DNA of 64,000 nt, taken from NCBI RefSeq assembly GCF_021491375.1, contig NZ_JAKEVY010000001.1, forward strand, positions 806,001-870,000. The letters are read 5' to 3'. The notes beneath the pieces were generated by a model. The model was not told the DNA's origin, searched no databases, and worked only from the letters and a program-made list of their open reading frames with translations. A program made the position numbers and the translations under genes. Of the stretch, positions 1 through 9,138 are shown in pieces (position 1 is the first letter of the stretch; each line of letters begins with the position of its first letter). Origin of the DNA: Flavihumibacter fluminis. Lineage in GTDB: Bacteria; Bacteroidota; Bacteroidia; Chitinophagales; Chitinophagaceae.

Positions 1-657
1 ATCAAGTGTGCGGGGCTTTCCCACACTCACCCCAATCGGCTTATCGTGATAAAAAGCTAAATAAGGACTGCTTAATGGCAAATGATCCTCAATAGTTGGT
101 GCGGAGGATTGAATCTGCCATGATTGATTTTCCACTTTGGCCACGATTCCTTTACCAGCATGTTGCACCACGCCCTTCATATTCCACAACATTCCAACTT
201 CAATCACCAGGTGATGTTTGTACTGAGGTGTCCTTACAGGAGTTACAAGTATCACCATCCCATTCCCATCATGGGCCGTTTCCACTTTTGATTCTGCTCC
301 TTCCCATAAAACAGTGCATTCTGTATAACTGCCATCATATGCATGATGACCGGGTACAATCTGTTCAGGTCTTGGATCTTTTTCTGAAATATAAGATTCC
401 TGCAGGTATCTGTTACCCGATATTACATTGTTCTTAAATCCAATGTTAACAGCTAATCCCTCAGGCAACTTCACATGACTCAGGACACTTTTAGTATTCC
501 AGGTATTCCATCCGGAAGCTAGTTGTGTCTGCAGTTGGCGATAGGGATGCAGAGAGTTTTGCTGCGCAAAAGCATCAGCGTAATCAATAAGGAATAATAT
601 CACCAGAATGCTAACAAATCTTGACAAAAAAAAGTGTTTACTTGTGATCTCATTCAT
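1..657 (-). CDS. N-terminal part of a secreted (alpha/alpha)6-barrel glycosidase, GH63/MGH1-like
   Basis: The reading frame opens with ATG at 657 and is still open at base 1, giving 219 codons; the rest lies outside the window. The first ~30 residues form a hydrophobic signal peptide ending near AFAQ. The segment following (LASGWNTWNTKSVLSHVKLP, about residues 47-66) resembles the start of Bacteroidota glycosidases annotated as GH63-like or glycogen-debranching-like; this is from memory of the family, and the catalytic barrel is not visible here. It is the last visible gene of the minus-strand PUL, 171 bases after the beta-helix gene, with a hairpin in the gap. A role in trimming an oligosaccharide in the periplasm is inferred from context. 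Confidence 0.55.
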   Translation of the reverse strand, partial: MNEITSKHFFLSRFVSILVILFLIDYADAFAQQNSLHPYRQLQTQLASGWNTWNTKSVLSHVKLPEGLAVNIGFKNNVISGNRYLQESYISEKDPRPEQIVPGHHAYDGSYTECTVLWEGAESKVETAHDGNGMVILVTPVRTPQYKHHLVIEVGMLWNMKGVVQHAGKGIVAKVENQSWQIQSSAPTIEDHLPLSSPYLAFYHDKPIGVSVGKPRTLD

Positions 658-687
658 AATTTGAACTTTGAAATGAAAGGAAAGGAA

Positions 688-709
688 AGCCCTCCAGGAA
701 TGGAAGGCT
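688..709 (-). terminator. Intercistronic hairpin between beta-helix and glycosidase genes
   Basis: An 8-bp stem with one G-U pair (AGCCTTCC with GGAGGGCT on the minus strand) encloses a 6-nt loop and is followed by a pyrimidine-rich TTTCCTTTCC stretch. It lies in the gap between two co-directional genes, so it could be a partial terminator or an mRNA-stabilising structure. The weak U-tract keeps confidence low. Confidence 0.35.
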
Positions 710-828
710 CGGTAAGTATTAACTACTGCTCGCTAAATCAAATTTCTACTATTTAACAAGTTCTGAATTCCTGTATTTGAGCATCCTATTATACTATTCT
801 GGCATTGCCATTGCTTTCGAAAACGCGA

Positions 829-2868
829 TTAGTTTTTTTTATTTTTAAACAGTACAAGTGAGCTAAAAGGGTCAATAACCACTTTTTCCTGCAATGGCTC
901 ACCTTTAATAGAATAATGTTCCCCGGTAAGTAAAAATGATTTCGGATATCCCGAATCATTAACAAGAATTTTGGGTGCCATCCCTTTTGACCACTCTGTT
1001 CCAAAAGTAATTGCAGTACTTCCCTTATCGTTATCCATAATTGACTGCCACTGTTCGAATGAAAGATCTAGTCGTGTGGGTGCAGGAAATTGTTTAGTTG
1101 TGTAATAAAAACCCTGGGTGGATGTAAGGTTAACATATTGATTATTGCTGAATATTCCAGGCTTTAAATAAGGACCGATCCAGTTAGTTAAACTGAATAA
1201 TTTCTGCTGAGGCGATAACCCCACTACCAGGTTATTATCTACCACCATACCATAGATCTTACCGAGGTTCGCCCACTCGGCCATTCCTAGTCCCTCCTTG
1301 CAATCGAATATGGTATTGTTGCGTATGGTATTATTGAAGGAAGCATCATTGTTAACGATACCGGAAGCGCCTGTTGCTATAACGGTATTGCCTTCCACCA
1401 GCATTTCAGATGAGTTGTTATCGAGGTAGATCCCAAATGCCAGGTTGGGATTATCAGGTGTAGCCTGGCTGTCACCAACACTGTACCGTACAATATTGTT
1501 CCTGAAAATACTATTATGGGTTACCCCCGGCCCTGCGGCAAAACAATAGAGGTTCGCTCCATCATTTAGGGTCAGGCTACAATGGTCTATGACATTGTAT
1601 TCAACCAGGTTGTGGTGACCATCCACCCTTACCCCATTATAGCCACAACTATCTACACGATTATACCTTACTGTATTATGATGGGCAAAACTGGTATCGG
1701 TCTGGATCCTCCTCTCCACATTGTGAATGAGAATACCCGAAGCACCATTCACGCCAGTCCAGCCATGCCCCCGCGATAAACCGATCCTCGACAAGGTATT
1801 CCCTTCCACCTGAAGACCCATCGGTTCCAGCGCGGATATTCCCCGGCCAAGGATATCAACAAACTGATTCCTGCTGACTGAACAATTGGAAGAAGCACTA
1901 TCCATCAATACCCCAACACCATGGATCTGATGAAAGCGATTGTCCTTTATTGTAACATGGGAAAGTTTCCAGGCCCCGCCAACGCCCGCTTTCTCATATT
2001 GCCTGAAATGGATCCCTTCTACTACCACATGCTTTACACCTTCATTTAACCATACACCGTAGGGATGTACCACTGCCTGAATATCCATACCAGCCGCAGT
2101 TAGACCCTCAGGGAACTGCACCAAAAGCTTTCCATCCTGCCAGCTCCATTCAAAAGCAGTATCCACCATGGAAGGTAATCCTTCGAGGAAGAAACCATAC
2201 CCCTTCTGGAAATTATAGAGCGGTAACCGACCACCTTTCGTTCTATCCTGGAAACTCTTTTCGATCTGGTACCTGTTCTGCGGTCCTTGTATCAGCAAGC
2301 CTTTCTCATAGCGGGCAACCATCCTTGTCTCATATACCCAATCTATGGTTCTAATCCGAAGCAGCGCCCCATCCCAATACCCATCAGGCTCCTGAAGGGC
2401 AGCCGAAGCGATGGAGTCCTTACCATAACCTTTGTCAACTTTCAGGAATCCGCTATTGGGATAACGCGCATGGGTATACCTCAAGCCATTCACGAACAGG
2501 TCGAACACTTCCCTATCAAGCTTTGTTTCATAACGGTTATTACCAACCGTATTCAGGTTGGTTGCAGGTACCGACCCAGTAAAGACCGGGGCCTCACCGG
2601 TGCCATAAGCTGTGATGACGATTGGTTTTCCCATTTCTCCGGATTGATGCAGGTTAATGCCTCCTTCGAATACCGATCCCCTTTCAAAGAATAGGGTATC
2701 ACCGGATTGCAGTCGTAAGCCTGTGAGCCGCTGCAAGCTTCGCCAGGCTGACCGGGGACTTTTTCCATTGGACCGGTCATTACCCGTTTCAGAAAAGTAA
2801 AAATTGCGAGCTAAAACAAAATGGTTGACCATTAATAGAAAAAACAAACAAGAAAATATTTTTCTCAT
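829..2868 (-). CDS. Secreted right-handed parallel beta-helix protein
   Basis: A 679-residue protein with a signal peptide (about residues 1-20, ending VLA-RN). The mature start, FYFSETGNDRSNGKSPRSAW, is the usual opening of Bacteroidota pectate-lyase-like beta-helix proteins. Residues ~290-570 carry repeated short N-rich turns (NTIRNNTIFD, HNSIFRNNIV and similar) typical of PbH1/Beta_helix repeats. Such proteins are often polysaccharide lyases or GH28-like enzymes, but no family-specific catalytic set is obvious. It sits 143 bases after the putative TIM-barrel glycosidase gene in the same PUL. Likely role: binding or cleaving an acidic or branched polysaccharide in the periplasm or at the cell surface (inference). 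Confidence 0.75.
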   Translation of the reverse strand: MRKIFSCLFFLLMVNHFVLARNFYFSETGNDRSNGKSPRSAWRSLQRLTGLRLQSGDTLFFERGSVFEGGINLHQSGEMGKPIVITAYGTGEAPVFTGSVPATNLNTVGNNRYETKLDREVFDLFVNGLRYTHARYPNSGFLKVDKGYGKDSIASAALQEPDGYWDGALLRIRTIDWVYETRMVARYEKGLLIQGPQNRYQIEKSFQDRTKGGRLPLYNFQKGYGFFLEGLPSMVDTAFEWSWQDGKLLVQFPEGLTAAGMDIQAVVHPYGVWLNEGVKHVVVEGIHFRQYEKAGVGGAWKLSHVTIKDNRFHQIHGVGVLMDSASSNCSVSRNQFVDILGRGISALEPMGLQVEGNTLSRIGLSRGHGWTGVNGASGILIHNVERRIQTDTSFAHHNTVRYNRVDSCGYNGVRVDGHHNLVEYNVIDHCSLTLNDGANLYCFAAGPGVTHNSIFRNNIVRYSVGDSQATPDNPNLAFGIYLDNNSSEMLVEGNTVIATGASGIVNNDASFNNTIRNNTIFDCKEGLGMAEWANLGKIYGMVVDNNLVVGLSPQQKLFSLTNWIGPYLKPGIFSNNQYVNLTSTQGFYYTTKQFPAPTRLDLSFEQWQSIMDNDKGSTAITFGTEWSKGMAPKILVNDSGYPKSFLLTGEHYSIKGEPLQEKVVIDPFSSLVLFKNKKN

Positions 2869-3011
2869 ATAAAACTTTTATTTGGAAGTAAGTAGATAAG
2901 TTTATCACCTCCTGCTAGAATGCCTTGATTATTCAGTGAACACTACTAAACAATCAATACATCGTTTACCATCAATTTTTTCTTTAGCATTCACGGAAAA
3001 ACTGAAGTTTT

Positions 3012-5087
3012 CTAATACTCCATCACTATGCCAACATGCATGGAGAATGGAGACAGTTTTACCCTAATCAAATCTCCACTCCTCGAAAAAGATAATGGCT
3101 TATTATCTGGTATACTAAATACCTTCCGTATTTTCTCAGGAACCCTCACTTCAATAACAACATCACTGATCTTCGGAAAATCTTCAATAACGATCACTTC
3201 ACCACGCTGTAATGGGGGACTATACAGCAAATGAGCTACATATCTATCCTGAATTGACTGCTTAAGGAAACTTACCCTTCCGGCACTTGGCAGATTCTTT
3301 ATACTCAATGCAGGATGTTGATAGAGCAAGTCCAGAGCATTCTGGAAAAGTTGCCTGTGCACCCTGGCAGCATGGGAATAATACAACAGGTCAAGATCGT
3401 GGGAAAAATAGACCACATTTCCATGCCTTACCACCGCCGGATGATCAGACTCCACTAACCTATAGGGCGTTTCCCTATGACTGCTATAATGCGAATAGGT
3501 CCTACCGAAATAAGGTTCTACCACTCCTGCAAGCACATCAGCCTTTTCAGCCTTTATTTTTAACCCGGACTTATACGCCAAAAATGGAGAGCTTACCAAA
3601 TGTTTGTTTACTCCCTTTTTTACTTTTATATAATCAAAAGAATAAGTCCCATCACTTACATATCTCACACCTGCATCAATAAGAAAAGAAGTCCGTGTAG
3701 AATCCATCAAACCCTTTCCGAAGGAAATCAATTTGCCGCCCTTGTTTACCCATTCATTGATCCTTTTTGCCTGATCATTCCCAAGCCTGGTTTGGCTCGG
3801 AATGACCAGCACTTCCAGGTCATCCAGATTTCCAGTATCGGCTACCACAAAATCATAATGCATCTCAAGCAACATATTCACAATTCCGCGATCAGCCTGT
3901 TCATTCATACTCAGCCAAAGGCCAAGCCTGGAATAGGGTTTCCCATTCAACCCATACTGTTCTATTTTCTCCACATACTTATACGCTTCACCAATATTGC
4001 GATAGGTATCCATATCCATTTTTCCTGAGGGATGCAGCTGGTCACCAAAATTGCAGGAAGCACCATTAGCGATCATTGCGGCGGCCTCGTACTTTATAGC
4101 ATCCGGATGCTTAAATCCCCCGAACTCACCCCATGCCTTATGAAACTTCCCGCTCATAGCTACAACACTACTACCCTTTCCCAAGTGAAATTTCGCCTCC
4201 AATGGTAATTTATCGTAACCACCCCATGTGGTTGGGAGATCTTCTAACTCTTGTTGTGTATTCAGTTCATATAGCCTATTCGTGAATACCGCAGAGTTGT
4301 TCACATGAGGGGTTGCATTAAAAAAAACTGATGCATCAGGATGGTACTTTGCCACCAGGGACCTGATTTCAGCCATATGTTGCTTTGAAGCCCTGGCAAC
4401 GCTTTGCTCAACAGCAGCGTGATTATTCATATCCACTCCTTCCATACTATACCTGTGTACACAGCTGTAGCAATAACAGCGAGGGAGGATATGATACATA
4501 TCAAACCAGAATCCATCAACTTTATACCGTTGGCATAACTCTTCAACCTGCTTCAAGATGTGCTTATGATAATCGCCACCGGGCAACCAACACAAAGTGC
4601 GCCAGGAGTTAAATGGCTTGGAAGCCGAACCCGGGGCATTCATATCATAATTCTCCCCAATGAAGGAGCCATCCCTTTTTCGGGCGCACCATTCAGGGTG
4701 ATCATTGGCATCATTGGTAGACCACCCTACAATGTAATAGATCGGTGCCTTTACACCTATCTCCTTACAAGCCTCCAACTGAGCCCCTAACAAATCAAAT
4801 GATAGATTAGGATGCATTTTGCCAACCCTGGTCGGGTAATAGCTCCAACTATGGCAACACTTGGCAAATACATTGACCTGATTGACATTGGCCATCCTTA
4901 GAGCCTCCTGGAATTGTTTTTTATCAAATTGCTGACCTATGGCCGGGATATGTTCCGATGTATGAAAATCTAGATGTACCTGCCGGGATGGCGGATACGC
5001 ATTACGCTCTTGAACAACTTGTGCGCCGACCATAGTCCAATCAAGAATAAGAAGGATGATCAGGTATCCCAATAACCTATTTCTCAT
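3012..5087 (-). CDS. Putative secreted TIM-barrel glycosidase (hypothetical glycosyl hydrolase 6 / fucosidase-like)
   Basis: The start was placed at the ATG at 5087, opening a signal peptide (MRNRLLGYLIILLILDWTM, ending VGAQ). The longer frame from 5135 would overlap the GH2 gene by 44 bases, while this start leaves 4 bases. The mature protein begins with LDFHTSEHIP, followed by a TIM-barrel pattern (VDGFWFDMYHI with a WFD beta-strand motif). A middle domain (LEVLVIPSQTRLGNDQAKRI) resembles the GATase-like trimerisation domain of GH42/GH151-type enzymes. The DFHTS opening matches my memory of the hypothetical glycosyl hydrolase 6 family. Substrate unknown; alpha-L-fucosidase-like activity is possible. 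Coupled to the GH2 gene upstream. Confidence 0.6.
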   Translation of the reverse strand: MRNRLLGYLIILLILDWTMVGAQVVQERNAYPPSRQVHLDFHTSEHIPAIGQQFDKKQFQEALRMANVNQVNVFAKCCHSWSYYPTRVGKMHPNLSFDLLGAQLEACKEIGVKAPIYYIVGWSTNDANDHPEWCARKRDGSFIGENYDMNAPGSASKPFNSWRTLCWLPGGDYHKHILKQVEELCQRYKVDGFWFDMYHILPRCYCYSCVHRYSMEGVDMNNHAAVEQSVARASKQHMAEIRSLVAKYHPDASVFFNATPHVNNSAVFTNRLYELNTQQELEDLPTTWGGYDKLPLEAKFHLGKGSSVVAMSGKFHKAWGEFGGFKHPDAIKYEAAAMIANGASCNFGDQLHPSGKMDMDTYRNIGEAYKYVEKIEQYGLNGKPYSRLGLWLSMNEQADRGIVNMLLEMHYDFVVADTGNLDDLEVLVIPSQTRLGNDQAKRINEWVNKGGKLISFGKGLMDSTRTSFLIDAGVRYVSDGTYSFDYIKVKKGVNKHLVSSPFLAYKSGLKIKAEKADVLAGVVEPYFGRTYSHYSSHRETPYRLVESDHPAVVRHGNVVYFSHDLDLLYYSHAARVHRQLFQNALDLLYQHPALSIKNLPSAGRVSFLKQSIQDRYVAHLLYSPPLQRGEVIVIEDFPKISDVVIEVRVPEKIRKVFSIPDNKPLSFSRSGDLIRVKLSPFSMHVGIVMEY

Positions 5088-5091
5088 TTTA

Positions 5092-8000
5092 TCAATTGTT
5101 GGTTTTGCCCTGTAGATTGAATAATTCCAATGCAAACTGCCGGGCTACGGGGTTGTACTTTACCCTTCCATCCAACTGAACATGGTTGATCCTGAAAACG
5201 CCATTGCCAAGTTTCTTCTCGGCTGCAGCATTTGCATAATCATTGGCGCCGACCCACCCGGTTTGGCCAGTTGCAGCAAGGCTGGTCCAGCCCTTTATTA
5301 CTGACATCTCACCCAGTATCGGGCTGAACACGCCCTTATTCCCATTGTACCAGAATTTGAAATCATCCGGCCTGAATCCTTTCATGGCAGCATGTTCAAG
5401 TGAAGGAGCAACAAAATAGTATTGCCCCATAGTAGTTTTGGAAACAGTAACACTATCACCGGCTATTTGAAAGCTGCCCGCCCCGGGCTGCAGCACCACG
5501 GCAGTCTTACCCTGTTTCACCAGGGAATCGATCTGGCCTTGAAGGTCATGATAAGCTGGAAGGTGATCAATCAACAACACGGATGCTTCCATCATATCTT
5601 CAGTTATGGATAGTTCCAGTTGTTCTGCAATGGAATGTGCCACCCCTTTCGCATTACCGGCGATCCATGCCTTTCCGGTCGGCTTTGAAGGTGCAGGAAA
5701 AACCTCTGCATCAAAATCTGTTTCATGAACGGGTAGTCCTTTATCGTACACCAACTGAAGCCTCAGCAATAGCGGCATGCGTTTACTGGTCTTTGGGGCA
5801 ACCAACTGGATATAACCCTGGAAGCGGCTACGGTTAGCTAATATATTGGCAGGCGCCTGGCCAACGGACAGCACCTTTCCATTTTGCTCCCATTGGTAAC
5901 GAAGGGTTGCCTGCTGCGGCACAGTATTCCTGTCGTTGGCGATCCAGGCTTCCACTGCAATGGTATCGCCACTGAAGAACTGGCGACGATCAGACCTGAG
6001 GCTAACAGCCAGCGGAGCTAACGCATGGGCATACTCGAAATAGGCAGGTTTTGGTTGCCGCTTCACATCCATGATGCTTTTCATCCATCCTGCAGGCCAG
6101 GCATCAATAAAAAGATGGATTGCAAAACTTACCAGGTCATTGTTCCGGCGAAAGGATTCGGTTGTCAGCCTGGTGATCTTTGCCTGGTGATCCTGGCTTA
6201 CTCTAATCCAATCCTTAACACTATGCTGCCGGTTGAACCACATGTAATGGAACCTGTAGGATTGTGCCATACTGATCACATTGGGCGTCCAGTTTTTCTC
6301 CGCTTCCGCATTTTCAGGCAACCATTTTTTTGGGTAATACTCCCGCATAGTATTGTAAAAGTCAAGCCCTTCCGAACCAAACTCCCCACATGCATATAAC
6401 CATCCTGGTTTCACCGGGAGCCAGTACCCTTTATACATTTCCCCCAATCCCAACCCATGGCCATTATACCATCCATTGTACACATGGTTATCCGGAAGTC
6501 CTGGCGATGGCGGATCATAATCACCATCCCCAGCCTTGATCACCCTGTCGGGATTAGCCAGTCGAACTGCCTCATCGGCAGCACGGAAGAATCCAGCGAA
6601 CTCCTCGTATTCCGAAAAATGACGGTGGGGGTTACCTTCCCCATTTGGAAATCGTTCATTGATATAACTCACCATGATATTGGCCGGATGACTTCTTACC
6701 AGTCTTTCCAGTTCCTCCACCTGCCGGATACATTCAGCCCATTTATTTCTACGTAGCATACCAAACAAAGGCAGGTCCGACTGGGTCATCATGCCCAGCA
6801 TATCACAGTAATCATACACTTCAGGCTGTACCGGGAACTGGGTCATCCTGATATAATTCATGTTGGCTATCTTGGCCAGCAGGATATCATCAACAAGTTG
6901 ATCCCAGTCCTTTCTAATGACGCTCTGCATAAATGCACCCATGGTATTGGCTCCCCTGAGCCTGGTGAAAGCACCGTTGAGGTACATGGCACCCTTGGGA
7001 TAGGAAACCGTATCCATGCGGAAGGAGCGAATTCCGAAATGCTGTTTCATGGCATCCACCACCCTGCCATTTAAATCAAGCAATTCTATCTGCAACTGAT
7101 AGAGCCAGGGATGATCTGGATGCCATCGCTTACTACCGGGAATTATTATGCGAAATTTCAGGAAATTCATTCCCTTACCCATCTTCAATTCCTTTTTTTC
7201 CCAATCGGTAGGTTTCACAAGGTCACCTACACCCGGCACATGAACAGTAGCCGGTTTGTATAATGCCCCTGTGTAAATCGTGGCGGGAAAATTCTGGCCA
7301 TAAAGGGAATGTCGGACAGTTAGTTCTTTGTTATCCAGCAATGTGTTGTTTATTTCCAGCCATATTTCCGCGGTATCAGAATCCGCAATGGGCCGAACAA
7401 AAATATCGTGTACATGGAGGGTAGCCCTTGCTTCAACTGCCACCTCCTGCCAAATGCCCATACCGGGCGGGCAATGGTGCCAACCCAGTTCAGGATCATC
7501 ATAACCCAGGCCTGTTGCCGCATACACTTTGTCGCCATCCAGCTTACGCCCATCCTCACCAACATGCCCTAACATGGGATAATCATTTTCCACTTTCACC
7601 AGCAATGCATTCCTTCCAGCTTTGATATAGGCTGTCACCTCAAATTCAAAGGGCGCAAATGCACCTTCATGCGAACCAATATAGGCTCCATTCACAAAAA
7701 CATGGGCCTTGTAATCCACCGCTTTAAAGGAAAGGAAAACGGCCCCTTTTTCAATCATGGAAGGGCTGACCACAAAATCAGTTTGGTAGTAGGTAGTGGC
7801 TTTACCCAAAGGTGGGCCATAATGGGGCACCTGAACCTTTTTCCACTCCCCTTTTCCTGACAGGACAGATGGAAAATCTTTTTGATCAGCAGGAGTCTCC
7901 TCCCGCCAGTTGAAATTTGTCAAAATAATTCTTTCCCTTTTCTCTTCCATAACAGGAGCTAGTTGGCGCAGGAAAGGTTCATATTGCTTACGAAAACTTT

Positions 8001-8241
8001 TCAACACCAATTTGAGTTCTTCAGGTGTATCCAACCGGTCCATTGGTGAAAATCCCTTTGCCCAGGCTTCTAAAATTGGCAGATGTATATCGGGTAATGG
8101 GCCAGGAATCCGTTCTTTTAATAACTGTGTTCGGGTTGCCGGAATCTTATTTCCAATTTCTGCAAAACGATCTGGTGATTGCGCATATAAACTAATGCCA
8201 CTGAAAAAAGCAACTGCCAGTAACCAGCAATACTTTACCAT
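5092..8241 (-). CDS. Secreted GH2-family-like glycoside hydrolase
   Basis: A 1049-residue protein with a signal peptide (1-20, SLYAQ). Domain order matches GH2: a jelly-roll sugar-binding domain (about 130-275, including VFLSFKAVDYKAHVFVNG and GIWQEV), an Ig-like domain (~280-410) and a TIM barrel (~410-720). The likely acid/base is E529 in SYINERF and the likely nucleophile E620 in CGEFGSEG, about 90 residues apart as usual for the clan. The C-terminal ~300 residues are extra beta-rich and unassigned. Beta-galactosidase, glucuronidase or mannosidase activity cannot be told apart from sequence alone. It follows the DUF4397 lipoprotein gene after a strong hairpin and is tightly followed by a second glycosidase gene. 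Confidence 0.8.
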   Translation of the reverse strand: MVKYCWLLAVAFFSGISLYAQSPDRFAEIGNKIPATRTQLLKERIPGPLPDIHLPILEAWAKGFSPMDRLDTPEELKLVLKSFRKQYEPFLRQLAPVMEEKRERIILTNFNWREETPADQKDFPSVLSGKGEWKKVQVPHYGPPLGKATTYYQTDFVVSPSMIEKGAVFLSFKAVDYKAHVFVNGAYIGSHEGAFAPFEFEVTAYIKAGRNALLVKVENDYPMLGHVGEDGRKLDGDKVYAATGLGYDDPELGWHHCPPGMGIWQEVAVEARATLHVHDIFVRPIADSDTAEIWLEINNTLLDNKELTVRHSLYGQNFPATIYTGALYKPATVHVPGVGDLVKPTDWEKKELKMGKGMNFLKFRIIIPGSKRWHPDHPWLYQLQIELLDLNGRVVDAMKQHFGIRSFRMDTVSYPKGAMYLNGAFTRLRGANTMGAFMQSVIRKDWDQLVDDILLAKIANMNYIRMTQFPVQPEVYDYCDMLGMMTQSDLPLFGMLRRNKWAECIRQVEELERLVRSHPANIMVSYINERFPNGEGNPHRHFSEYEEFAGFFRAADEAVRLANPDRVIKAGDGDYDPPSPGLPDNHVYNGWYNGHGLGLGEMYKGYWLPVKPGWLYACGEFGSEGLDFYNTMREYYPKKWLPENAEAEKNWTPNVISMAQSYRFHYMWFNRQHSVKDWIRVSQDHQAKITRLTTESFRRNNDLVSFAIHLFIDAWPAGWMKSIMDVKRQPKPAYFEYAHALAPLAVSLRSDRRQFFSGDTIAVEAWIANDRNTVPQQATLRYQWEQNGKVLSVGQAPANILANRSRFQGYIQLVAPKTSKRMPLLLRLQLVYDKGLPVHETDFDAEVFPAPSKPTGKAWIAGNAKGVAHSIAEQLELSITEDMMEASVLLIDHLPAYHDLQGQIDSLVKQGKTAVVLQPGAGSFQIAGDSVTVSKTTMGQYYFVAPSLEHAAMKGFRPDDFKFWYNGNKGVFSPILGEMSVIKGWTSLAATGQTGWVGANDYANAAAEKKLGNGVFRINHVQLDGRVKYNPVARQFALELFNLQGKTNN

Positions 8242-8296
8242 TTCTATGAACTTGAATTAGAAAGGAGTTGTCTCAGAAAACATCCAAAGAGGTGAA

Positions 8297-8327
8297 ATAA
8301 AGCCTTTCAATGGTTGAAAGGCTTTAT
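8297..8327 (-). terminator. Perfect 14-bp intercistronic hairpin in the PUL
   Basis: ATAAAGCCTTTCAA pairs perfectly with TTGAAAGGCTTTAT across a 3-nt loop. On the minus strand it is followed by TTTCACC, a weak U-tract. It separates the susC-susD-lipoprotein genes from the glycosidase genes, so it may terminate part of the transcripts or protect the 3' end of the highly expressed susCD message. Confidence 0.6.
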
Positions 8328-8344
8328 AAGGAATTAGTTAACAA

Positions 8345-9121
8345 TCAATATGTCCACCGGTTGGCGTGATAGCTCAGCTGCAACTGATGATTCGCCAATG
8401 TAGAGCCTGGTGCAGGAATTGTTCTGAGTCCTCGAGCCCAAACTGTGTAAACACTATTGGCATCAATGATTAGATCCCTTGCCGCACGGAGTACCGTACT
8501 GGTACCTGCTGCATTGATCTGGTAACGGTAATTACCAGGGTTTACTTCAACATAACCTCTTCTGTCTTTATACGAAATATTAGCAGCCACAACTTCGCCG
8601 GTTACCGCATTCACAATATCAATCGGACCCGCATCAATACTCAGATTCAGAAATAAAATCTTTGCTTTGCCGGAAGAAGGAAATGACAGATCATCCCTGA
8701 TAAAGAAAGTATCTACCGCATAAATCGTTCCTACGGAAAACAAAGAGTAATAACTGTCCGCTTCAACTTGAAGGGACAAGTCTTTCACAGTTGCCCGGTC
8801 CAGCGATGGAGGGTTTGTTCCAGGTGAAAAACAGGTATCCAGTTTTAAATTCAATGTACCCGGATCAAAGGCCTTGTATCCATTCGTCCAGGGATATTGT
8901 ATGGGGTGGTTATTAAAATTCAGTCCATTATAAACGGGATATATGCCCACTTCTCTTAGCGCTTCACCCGGAACAGTTGAGTTATTGACAGTTGCGTTGA
9001 TAAAGACCAGCTTTGCCTTATCCCTCATCTCATCCATTCCAGCCGGATCATCTTTGGTGCAGGCGATAAAAAGCAACGAGAAAGACAATACCAATGACAA
9101 TATTTTCAATGACTTTTTCAT
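8345..9121 (-). CDS. DUF4397 lipoprotein of the SusCD operon
   Basis: A 258-residue lipoprotein: signal peptide with lipobox LLFIAC (Cys21). The body has the DUF4397 pattern: a beta-strand opening with AKLVFINATVNN, and a later AKILFLNLSIDAGPIDIVNA repeat followed by a NPGNYRYQINAAGT segment. Two DUF4397-like Ig modules are likely. It lies 17 bases after susD, where PULs often encode a surface glycan-binding protein (SGBP), so a surface-exposed binding role is inferred. No catalytic motif is visible. Confidence 0.7.
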   Translation of the reverse strand: MKKSLKILSLVLSFSLLFIACTKDDPAGMDEMRDKAKLVFINATVNNSTVPGEALREVGIYPVYNGLNFNNHPIQYPWTNGYKAFDPGTLNLKLDTCFSPGTNPPSLDRATVKDLSLQVEADSYYSLFSVGTIYAVDTFFIRDDLSFPSSGKAKILFLNLSIDAGPIDIVNAVTGEVVAANISYKDRRGYVEVNPGNYRYQINAAGTSTVLRAARDLIIDANSVYTVWARGLRTIPAPGSTLANHQLQLSYHANRWTY

Positions 9122-9138
9122 TCTTCTGATTTTTTGGA

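Noticed and set aside
96-437. Plus-strand open frame of 113 codons
   Set aside because: It lies opposite the minus-strand glycosidase gene, has no signal or domain, and the minus frame is a clear secreted protein.
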